Assembly (NCBI GenBank): GCA_020853405.1
Contig: JADYYZ010000448.1
Location: 1-10,490, forward strand
Length of the DNA: 10,490 bases
Reading direction: 5' to 3'
Source: Acetobacteraceae bacterium
GTDB lineage: Bacteria; Pseudomonadota; Alphaproteobacteria; Acetobacterales; Acetobacteraceae
Shown: in pieces, positions 1 to 5,707 of the stretch
Layout: every line of letters begins with the position of its first letter
Numbering within the stretch: position 1 is the stretch's first letter
Translations under genes and position numbers: made by a program
The notes under the pieces: model-generated
Database searches by the model: none
Told to the model about the DNA's origin: nothing
Seen by the model: the letters and a program-made list of their open reading frames with translations, nothing else

Positions 1-664
1 CGGCGGCGGCGGCACCGGCCAGCGCGCGGCCCATCGCCGCATAGTCCAGCGTCTCCTGGCGCAGGTTCGCGGCACGCAGGAAGGCCCTCTTCGCGCCGGC
101 CGGATCAGCGCCCAGCAGCAGCGCGCGCGCCTCCAGTTCGGCGGCATCGCCCGGGTCGGTCGCGGCCTGCCGCGCGGCGGCAAGCGCCGCTGCATCGCGC
201 CGGTCGGCGGCGATCAGGCCCAGCACGAACCAGGCGCGGGGCGCCGTTGCCGGGCTGGCGGTGGCCGCACGCGCCAGCGCCTCGGCTCCGGGATCACCCA
301 GCCGCCAGCGCGCGGTCGCCTCGACCAGCAGCAGCTCCGGCGGCACCGGCGCGCCGCGCCGCCGCATCTCCTGGCGGCCTTCCTGGGCAACGTCGCGGGC
401 GGCCGCGTTGTCGAACCGTCGCAGCTCGGCAACCGAAAGGTTGATCGCCTGGTCGGCGATCGCCGCGCTGTCGTCGCGGGTGCGTGCGCGTGCCAATGCC
501 TCGCGGAACAGTGTCGCCGCCTGGTCGATCCGGCCCTGACGGAACGCCAGCTGGCCGGTGCGCGACAGCCGCGCGAGTTCGGCATCGGGCGGCTCCGGCG
601 GCAGCGTGCGGGCGCCGCAGCCCGCAAGCAGCGCCAGCAGCGCCGCCAGGAGCAGTGCCCTCAT
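1..664 (-). CDS. TPR-like lipoprotein, 3' end outside window
   Basis: The first 221 residues of a predicted lipoprotein are visible; the gene runs off the left edge. The N-terminus is a short lipoprotein signal: Met-Arg, a Leu/Ala-rich core, then the lipobox LAGC with Cys16 as the lipidation site. After a Pro-rich linker (about 21-27) comes an Ala/Arg-rich helical region. Residues 32-60 (LAFRQGRIDQAATLFREALA core) match the tetratricopeptide pattern, and further helix pairs of similar size follow, including one around WFVLGLIAADRRDAAAL. Its ATG overlaps the stop of the MCE gene (ATGA), and a good Shine-Dalgarno lies at 670-675, so it is the last visible gene of the MCE operon. MCE operons often end in an auxiliary lipoprotein (PqiC/ABC_trans_aux type); this one looks like a helical-repeat protein instead. 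It may scaffold the transporter at a membrane. Its function is not recognised. Confidence 0.8.
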   Translation of the reverse strand, partial: MRALLLAALLALLAGCGARTLPPEPPDAELARLSRTGQLAFRQGRIDQAATLFREALARARTRDDSAAIADQAINLSVAELRRFDNAAARDVAQEGRQEMRRRGAPVPPELLLVEATARWRLGDPGAEALARAATASPATAPRAWFVLGLIAADRRDAAALAAARQAATDPGDAAELEARALLLGADPAGAKRAFLRAANLRQETLDYAAMGRALAGAAAA

Positions 665-1698
665 GGCCGCACCTCGCTCGGCGGCAGGCGTTCGGGCGGG
701 TCGTTCTGGCGGCCGCCGCCGATCAGCGGGTGGGCGCGGATCGCGACCAGCAGCCGCTCCAGCTCGAGGCTCGCCTGCTGCACCTGGGTCAGCAGCGCCG
801 GCAGCGCGGCGGCCGAAACCCGCACGTCGCGCGCCATGGTCGGCGCCTGGCGGCTGGCCTGGGCGACGTTGCCCACCGCTTCGTTGGCGCGCCGCGTGAT
901 GCCTGGCACGCCCTGCTGCGGGTCGGCCAGCGCGCGCGCGACCGACTGCAGTTCGGCAGTGATGGTGCTGGCGTGCGCGATCATCGTCTCGACCTCGCCG
1001 ATCAGGCTTTCGTCGACCAGCAGCCGGCCGACATTGCCCTCGCCGCGCTGGATGCGCTGGGCGGTGTCCTGCAGCGCGGCAAGCGTGCTGTTCATCGGCC
1101 CGGTGGGCGAGGCCAGCCCCTCGGTGATGGTCGCGACGTTGCGCGCGGTGCGGCCGATATCCTCGATCAGCGGCACGATCTGTTCGCGCAGGTCCTGGAT
1201 CAGCTGATCGAGATTCTGGCCGGCGCTGCGGTCGGTCTCGGCGGTCAGCACCGCGTAGTCCCAGTCGAGCGGGGCACCGCTGCCGCGCGTCACCTCCAGG
1301 AAGGCAGCGCCGGCGACGCCGAACTGGCGGCGGATGAAGACGTGGCTGTCGGCACGGATGAAGTTCGACGCCCCCCGCTCGATGTTGGCCTCGGCCAGCA
1401 GCGGCCGGTCGGGTTCGATGACGATGCGGCTGACCCGGCCGACCGTGATCCCCAGCACCTGCACCTCGCCGCCCACGGAGAGGCCCGCGACACCGTTCTC
1501 GGGCAGAATCACGCGCAGCTGGTAGGGCGGGTTCAGCCAGCCGCGCACCAGGTTGCCCTGGAGTGCCGCCGCGACCAGCAGCCCGACCGCCAGCAGCACC
1601 AGCAGCCCGGCGACGCGGTTGGCGCGGCGCAGGCTGCCCGCTTCATCGCCGAGATCGGGTGCCGGCCGGCTCGGCCGCGGGTCGCGCAGTTTCATCAT
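661..1698 (-). CDS. MlaD-like MCE domain protein
   Basis: A 345-residue protein of the MCE (MlaD/Mce) family, which forms rings that bind or channel lipids between the bacterial membranes. A short basic cytoplasmic tail is followed by one TM helix (about 27-47), which anchors it in the inner membrane facing the periplasm. The MCE domain spans about 58-137, with the typical VILPENGVAGLSVGGEVQVLG start and the strands ending in FGVAGAAFLEVTRG. Residues 160-325 are mostly helical with hydrophobic heptad-like spacing, as in the long tails of such proteins, and the tail ends in the family-like AHPLIGG (323-329). The start is ATG-ATG; the first ATG overlaps the ATPase stop (ATGA) and the second is 3 nt later. 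The stop overlaps the next gene. It looks intact, unlike the partner ATPase. The lipid substrate is unknown. Confidence 0.93.
   Translation of the reverse strand: MMKLRDPRPSRPAPDLGDEAGSLRRANRVAGLLVLLAVGLLVAAALQGNLVRGWLNPPYQLRVILPENGVAGLSVGGEVQVLGITVGRVSRIVIEPDRPLLAEANIERGASNFIRADSHVFIRRQFGVAGAAFLEVTRGSGAPLDWDYAVLTAETDRSAGQNLDQLIQDLREQIVPLIEDIGRTARNVATITEGLASPTGPMNSTLAALQDTAQRIQRGEGNVGRLLVDESLIGEVETMIAHASTITAELQSVARALADPQQGVPGITRRANEAVGNVAQASRQAPTMARDVRVSAAALPALLTQVQQASLELERLLVAIRAHPLIGGGRQNDPPERLPPSEVRP
670..675 (-). promoter_or_regulatory. Ribosome binding site of the lipoprotein gene
   Basis: GAGGTG on the minus strand, 5 nt before the ATG at 664-662. It lies inside the end of the MCE gene and supports the chosen overlapping start. 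Confidence 0.6.
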
Positions 1699-2396
1699 GC
1701 GGCGCGCTCGGCGCGAGCGGGGATCAGCCTGCCGCCGGCCAGGCGATAGCGCGCATCGGCCGGGATGCCGGCCTCCCCCAGCAGGCTGCCCTCGGTCAGC
1801 CACAGCACCGCGCCGCCGCGGTCGCGCACCCGCCGCGCCGCCTGCACCAGTGGCGCGGTGATCGCCGGCGGCAGGTCGTGGCGCGGTTCTTCCAGCACCA
1901 CCAGCGCGGGCCTGCCGAGGAAGGCGCGCACCAGGCTCGCGCGCGCAAGGTCGGCGCGGTCGAGCGTGCCGGGCCGGCCGGTCGGCACGCCGGGCAGGCC
2001 GAACAGGCGTGCGAGCTGCGTTGCCTGGGCGAGCAGGGCCGCCTCGGCGATCCTGCCGTAGAAGCGCTGCGCGAGGGTCAGGTTCTCCAGCATCGAGAGA
2101 TGACCGAGCCACGCGCCGCCGGCAAAACAATGGCCGATCTCGGCCCGCGCCTCGTTCGCTTCCGCCGCGCCCATCGCCTGCCAGTCGCGGCCCCGGAACC
2201 GCACGGTGCCGGCCAGGGGGGCGACCAGCCCTGCGCAGGCATCGGCCAGCATCGCCGACTCCTCGGCACCCTGCGGGTCGACCACGACCAGGCTGCCCGG
2301 CGCCAGCGCCAGCGTGATCGGCGCGCTGACGCGCCCGCCGGCCCGGCCGGAGAGCGAAAGCCGCGCCTCGGCGAACGCAAGGATGGGCTCGTTCAT
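1695..2396 (-). CDS. Degenerate MlaF-like ABC ATPase (probable pseudoenzyme)
   Basis: A 233-residue protein in the position of the MlaF ATPase, between the permease and the MCE gene. The ABC fold is recognisable (GSLVVVDPQG, HLSMLENLTLAQRFYG, ALVVLEEP), but the catalytic motifs are altered. Walker A reads DPQGAEESA at 40-48, with Glu46 where the essential Lys should be. The Q-loop position is Ala92 (FAGG). The signature LSGGQ is LDRAD at 145-149. Walker B is VVLEE at 166-170, with Asp replaced by Glu but the catalytic Glu170 kept. The H-loop His is Glu202 (LTEG). The frame is complete and of normal size, with no stops or frameshift. ABC ATPases of this type work as homodimers, so both ATP sites should be dead. 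It may be a structural or regulatory subunit, or the transporter may borrow another ATPase. The fold assignment is firm; loss of activity is inferred. Confidence 0.85.
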   Translation of the reverse strand: MNEPILAFAEARLSLSGRAGGRVSAPITLALAPGSLVVVDPQGAEESAMLADACAGLVAPLAGTVRFRGRDWQAMGAAEANEARAEIGHCFAGGAWLGHLSMLENLTLAQRFYGRIAEAALLAQATQLARLFGLPGVPTGRPGTLDRADLARASLVRAFLGRPALVVLEEPRHDLPPAITAPLVQAARRVRDRGGAVLWLTEGSLLGEAGIPADARYRLAGGRLIPARAERAA

Positions 2397-2406
2397 CGCA
2401 GGCCGC

Positions 2407-3207
2407 TCACAGCAGCGTGCTCAGCAGCAGCGAGACGGCGATGACGCTGGTCGCGCCAAGCGCGAGGCCCCGCTGCACCAGTTTCGCGGGCTCCCGCGCG
2501 AGCTCGACCGAGGCGAGCGCGACGATCGCGGTGCAGAAGGTGGCGGTGAAGCCCAGCACCGGACCCTTCAGCGCCACCAGCAGGAAATCCTGGATGTACA
2601 TGCCGTCCAGCACGCTGGCCAGGAAGTGCACCGGACGCAGCGTGCTGGCGCCCAGCGCGAGCGCGGTCAGATGCCCGCCGAGCGAGGCGATCGCGACCGC
2701 GATCACGGTGTGCGCGAGGCCGGCCGCGGCCGTGGCGAAGGCGCGCGGTGCCGCGAGCAGCCGGAACGGATCGATGCCCTGGCCGTGCAGCCCCCGCCAG
2801 GCCGGCCCGGTGCGCACTGCCGCGAGCTCGATCAGCGTGCCGGTGCCGACGCGCGCCAGCAGCACCATCGCGACCAGCACCGGCGCTGCCTCGCGCGTCA
2901 GGGCATCGACCATCAGCGTCCGCACGAGGCCGCTCTGCCCGGCCAGCGTCAACCAGTACAGGGCCTGGCCGATCAGCGTCATGCCGAGCAGCAGCGAGAA
3001 CAGCGCCACGTGCGCAAGGCTTCCCTGCATCGCCAGGCGGAGGCTTCTTTGGAACTCCTGGCGCATCGGCGCGCGGACCAGGTCGGGGGCGGCGGCGAGT
3101 GCCCGCGCGGCCAGCCCGAGCGCGGTCAGCACCCAGTCGATGCCGGCCACCAGCGGGCGGCCGATGGCTTCCAGCAGCCGGACCGGATCCGGGATGGCGC
3201 GCCTCAT
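2407..3207 (-). CDS. MlaE-like permease of an MCE-type ABC transporter
   Basis: A 266-residue integral membrane protein of the MlaE/YrbE permease family, the inner-membrane core on which the MCE ring and the ATPase sit. An amphipathic N-terminal section (about 10-50) precedes membrane helices at about 62-84, 105-128, 155-180, 210-232 and 245-265. Family landmarks are REAAPVLVAMVLLARVGTG (105-123), equivalent to the RELGPLLAALLVAGRSGSA region; GIDPFRLLAAPR (144-155); and the AREPAKLVQRGLALGATSVIA stretch near the end. The cytoplasmic EExDAL-like coupling motif that normally precedes the GIDP element is replaced by PAWRGL (135-140). The gene follows the sensor gene after 24 nt and precedes the ATPase by 10 nt. 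The start is the first ATG; no clear Shine-Dalgarno is visible, so translation may be coupled to the upstream gene. Confidence 0.9.
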   Translation of the reverse strand: MRRAIPDPVRLLEAIGRPLVAGIDWVLTALGLAARALAAAPDLVRAPMRQEFQRSLRLAMQGSLAHVALFSLLLGMTLIGQALYWLTLAGQSGLVRTLMVDALTREAAPVLVAMVLLARVGTGTLIELAAVRTGPAWRGLHGQGIDPFRLLAAPRAFATAAAGLAHTVIAVAIASLGGHLTALALGASTLRPVHFLASVLDGMYIQDFLLVALKGPVLGFTATFCTAIVALASVELAREPAKLVQRGLALGATSVIAVSLLLSTLL

Positions 3208-3231
3208 GGCCGGTCCGACCCGCGTGCCGGC

Positions 3232-5580
3232 TCAGGCATGGCCGGCCACCAGCCAGGTGCCGATCTCGCCGGTATCGCGCACGAAGAAGCGGCCGCGCGG
3301 GCGCAGCAGGTATTCGGCGGCCAGTATTTCGTGCGCCGTCTCGCTGACCTGGATCGCGCCCGGCGGCGCGGTCTCGGCGAGGCTTGCCGCGGCACCGACC
3401 GCTTCGCCGTAGATGTTCCAGTCCCTGCCGCCCCCCACCGCCGCCCCCACCGCGCCCCCGACATCGCCGCTGCGGCTGCCCACGGCCGGGCCGAGATCGA
3501 GACCGATGCGGAACTCGAGGCCGAGGCCGGCATCGGTGAAGGCATCGGTCAGCCGGTCCTGGATCGCCACCGCGACGTCGCAGAGGCGGCGCACCGCTGC
3601 CTTGTCGTCGCCGTCGAAGCCGTCGGCCAGCATCACCCGCTCGCCCAATGCCCGGACGCAGGTGATGCCGCCGGCGGTGGCGGCGGAAAGCACCGTCCGC
3701 CTGATCCGTGCGATCAGGGTCTCGCCGTCCTCGCAGCGCGCGGCGATCACCGCCATGTCGTCGGTGAGGGCGAGGTAGAGTACCGCAAGGCTCGGGAACA
3801 GGCGCAATCCGGTTTCGTCCCGGTCCGTCGCCGCCGCGACGCCGGCCGCCAGTTGCGCCTCGATGCGCGCCTTCAGCGCCTGGCCGCGCGCCCGCCCCGC
3901 GGCGACGAGGGCAGCGCCCGCGGCGGTCGTGGCAGCGGGCGCTCCCGCCATCCGCGCGACCGCCTGGGCGGCGGACGCGGCGAAGGGCTGCGCGCGTGCC
4001 TCGCCGGCGCCGGCATCCTCGACCATCAGCACGCCCAGCGGCGGGCCGGACCGGCCGGCCTGCACCGACACCGGCACCGGCGCCTGCACCGGCACCGTCA
4101 GCACGCCACGCGCCCCGACCGGGCGCAGATAGAGGCGCGCGAGTTCGGCGGTGCGCGGATCGGAAGCGGCATCGGCGGCCTCGAGAACGGCGCCCGCCTC
4201 GATCGCGGCAAAAAGTTTCGGCGCCTCGCTGCGGCGCAGCGTGATGCCGCCGCCCTGGCTGCCGGCGGCGGCATCGAACTGCGCCTCGCAATAGAGCGCC
4301 TGGGCGCCGTCGGCGAGGCGCCAGAAGCCGGTGCGCCGCGCAGCCAAGGCTCGGCCCAGCACCGCGAGCACGGCCCCAAGCTGGGCGGCAGCCGCCAGTT
4401 CGGCATAGAGCAGGGTCTCGGCCTCGTGCCGCCGACGCTCGGCCAGCAGCAGGGCAGTGGCGCGCTGGGTGCGGCGGTACTGGCCGATCGCATAAGCGGC
4501 CAGCAGCATCGCCAGCAGCACCACCCCCATCGCCATCGCCAGCACCATCAGGCTGTTGCGCCGCACGAAGCCGATGAAATCATCCTGCGGCACCACCATC
4601 AGCAGGTTCCAGCTGTGTCCGGTCGCGGGCAGGCGGGCGGCGAGCATGATGTAGCGTTCGCCGTCGAGATCGACGAACCGCCTGCCCGGACCCTGGGCCC
4701 GGAACAGATCGAAGGCGCGGGTCAGAACCGGATCGCCCAGCTGATGAAGACGGGCCGGCGACAGCGTATCCCCCTCGACCTCGACCTGGCGCACCCGATC
4801 GCCGACCGCGACCAGCCGCCCCTCGCCGTCGAGCAGCAGGGCCCGCCCGCTATGCCCCACGGTCAGCCGCGACAGGAATTCCGACAGGCTGGAAAGCCGC
4901 ACATCGACCATCACGGCGCCCGGGATCGCTCCTTTCGGCAGCGGCCGCACCGCGGTCACGCCTGGCTGGCGGTCGGTGAAGAAGACATAGAGGTCGGTCC
5001 AGGAAACCCCCGCATGCGCCTGCGAAAGCCGCCACCAGGGGCGGGTGCGGGGATCGAAGCGGTCATCGGGGTCGTCCTCGGTCACCGGCGGCGCATCGGG
5101 GGCCGGCCGGCGGGTCCAGAAGACCCGGCGCGTGCCGCCTTCCATGGCCACGGTCTTGGTTTCGAGCGCACCGGTGTCGGGGTCGCGGCGGACCATCAGC
5201 CAGTTGCCGTCGGCGTCGGCGAAGCCGACCAGCGCCAGCATCGGCGCCACCCGCAGCAGCGCGGTCGCGGATTCGACCGCTGCCCCGCGCTCGTGCGGCA
5301 GGATCGCGCGTTCGCCCGCGAACTCGGCCAGGATCTGCAGCGCACGCTCCGGCACCGACAGGAACGCGCTGACCTCGGCGATGATCCGCTCCTCGAGCAG
5401 GCCGAGCGTATCGTCGGTCAGCCGAAGCGCGTCGCGGCGGTTGGCGTGGAACGAGAAATAGGTCATGCCGAGCGCCGCCACCGCCAGCAGCAGCGCCAGC
5501 AGCACCGGCAGCAGGAGCCGCCCCTGCCCGGCGGAACCGGGGCCGGGCGGGGCGTCGGGTCGGGATCGCCGAAGGCGCAT
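3232..5580 (-). CDS. dCACHE-GAF-cyclase-homology membrane sensor (probable pseudocyclase)
   Basis: A 782-residue membrane receptor, first gene of the minus-strand operon. TM1 (about 21-44) and TM2 (about 344-365) enclose a periplasmic dCACHE domain (45-341) with the typical DPRTRPWW (176-183), WTDLYVF and a VDVRLSSL element with Asp226. A cytoplasmic GAF-like region (about 395-545) and an Ala-rich helix follow. Residues 590-775 resemble a class III adenylate/guanylate cyclase: GERVML, FRIGLDLGPAV, WNIYGEAV, PPGAIQVSETAHEIL. Key residues are absent. The first metal Asp aligns with Ala604, the second (GD) is GE at 646-647, the adenine-site Lys is Arg643, and the transition-state Asn and Arg are Gly729 and Ser733. 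A Gly/Val-rich insert (707-718) enlarges the loop before the dimer-interface helix. It probably senses a periplasmic ligand and signals allosterically rather than by making cAMP. The start is fixed by an in-frame TAG 12 nt upstream. Confidence 0.88.
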   Translation of the reverse strand: MRLRRSRPDAPPGPGSAGQGRLLLPVLLALLLAVAALGMTYFSFHANRRDALRLTDDTLGLLEERIIAEVSAFLSVPERALQILAEFAGERAILPHERGAAVESATALLRVAPMLALVGFADADGNWLMVRRDPDTGALETKTVAMEGGTRRVFWTRRPAPDAPPVTEDDPDDRFDPRTRPWWRLSQAHAGVSWTDLYVFFTDRQPGVTAVRPLPKGAIPGAVMVDVRLSSLSEFLSRLTVGHSGRALLLDGEGRLVAVGDRVRQVEVEGDTLSPARLHQLGDPVLTRAFDLFRAQGPGRRFVDLDGERYIMLAARLPATGHSWNLLMVVPQDDFIGFVRRNSLMVLAMAMGVVLLAMLLAAYAIGQYRRTQRATALLLAERRRHEAETLLYAELAAAAQLGAVLAVLGRALAARRTGFWRLADGAQALYCEAQFDAAAGSQGGGITLRRSEAPKLFAAIEAGAVLEAADAASDPRTAELARLYLRPVGARGVLTVPVQAPVPVSVQAGRSGPPLGVLMVEDAGAGEARAQPFAASAAQAVARMAGAPAATTAAGAALVAAGRARGQALKARIEAQLAAGVAAATDRDETGLRLFPSLAVLYLALTDDMAVIAARCEDGETLIARIRRTVLSAATAGGITCVRALGERVMLADGFDGDDKAAVRRLCDVAVAIQDRLTDAFTDAGLGLEFRIGLDLGPAVGSRSGDVGGAVGAAVGGGRDWNIYGEAVGAAASLAETAPPGAIQVSETAHEILAAEYLLRPRGRFFVRDTGEIGTWLVAGHA
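3423..3459 (-). other. G-quadruplex-type motif in the cyclase coding strand
   Basis: On the minus strand, which is the coding and mRNA sense, four G-tracts lie at 3459-3455 (5 G), 3448-3444 (5 G), 3436-3431 (6 G) and 3425-3423 (3 G), with loops of 6, 7 and 5 nt. This fits the G3+N1-7 rule. It encodes the Gly/Val-rich insert before the WNIYGEAV motif. Such matches can arise by chance in GC-rich coding DNA. Confidence 0.5.
5539..5564 (+). other. Five-tract G-quadruplex motif beside the divergent promoter region
   Basis: The plus strand has G-tracts of 4, 3, 4, 3 and 3 at 5539-5542, 5545-5547, 5549-5552, 5557-5559 and 5562-5564, with loops of only 2, 1, 4 and 2 nt. This is a strong canonical quadruplex pattern. 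It lies within the first codons of the sensor gene, on its template strand, and 144 bp upstream of the livG start on the livG sense strand. Confidence 0.6.
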
Positions 5581-5707
5581 GGCGATAAACTAGCCGGGAC
5601 AGCGCCATCGCGCACACTCCGGCGATGATCGGGCCGTTGATCGGGCCGTTGATCGGGCCGTTGATCGGGCCGTTGATCGGGCCGGGCCAGCATGCCAGCC
5701 TGCCGCC
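5581..5707. promoter_or_regulatory. Divergent intergenic control region between the two operons
   Basis: These 127 bp separate the first codons of the minus-strand sensor operon and the plus-strand liv operon, so the promoters of both should lie here or slightly inside the genes. The left part (5581-5626) is non-repetitive with the only AT-rich patch (ATAAACTAG, 5585-5593). Most of the rest is a 12-bp tandem repeat. Each repeat junction contains TTGATC, loosely like a -35 hexamer, but no matching -10 is visible, so no promoter is assigned. Neither flanking ATG has a convincing Shine-Dalgarno. Confidence 0.6.
5627..5684. repeat. 12-bp tandem direct repeat, 4.8 copies
   Basis: The unit GATCGGGCCGTT occurs perfectly at 5627-5638, 5639-5650, 5651-5662 and 5663-5674, with the first 10 bases again at 5675-5684. 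It lies wholly in the divergent intergenic region, between the two start codons. Each unit holds a GATC site and a GGG tract. The array ends 23 bp before the livG ATG. It could be a multi-copy operator or a slippage-prone spacer; the copies are identical, which suggests recent expansion or strong constraint. Confidence 0.95.

Noticed and set aside
1..12. CGG trinucleotide run at the left edge
   Set aside because: It is a run of Ala codons (GCC) on the minus strand within the lipoprotein gene, common in such GC-rich DNA.
484..1749. A 421-codon plus-strand open frame antisense to the MCE and lipoprotein genes
   Set aside because: A composition artefact of third-position GC bias; the MCE protein on the other strand has a TM segment and a clear MCE domain.
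4062..4100. Short imperfect CACCGG-rich repeats inside the sensor gene
   Set aside because: They are irregular and explained by the Pro/Val-rich coding sequence of the linker within the GAF-like region.
2206..5628. A 1140-codon plus-strand open frame antisense to the permease and sensor genes
   Set aside because: Its translation is rich in Arg, His, Gln, Asp and Ala without domains or hydrophobic segments, as expected for the complement of high-GC genes; the minus-strand genes under it carry clear family motifs.
5637..5678. TTGATC hexamers in the 12-bp array as -35 promoter boxes
   Set aside because: They match only four of six consensus bases and no -10-like hexamer lies at suitable distance before livG.
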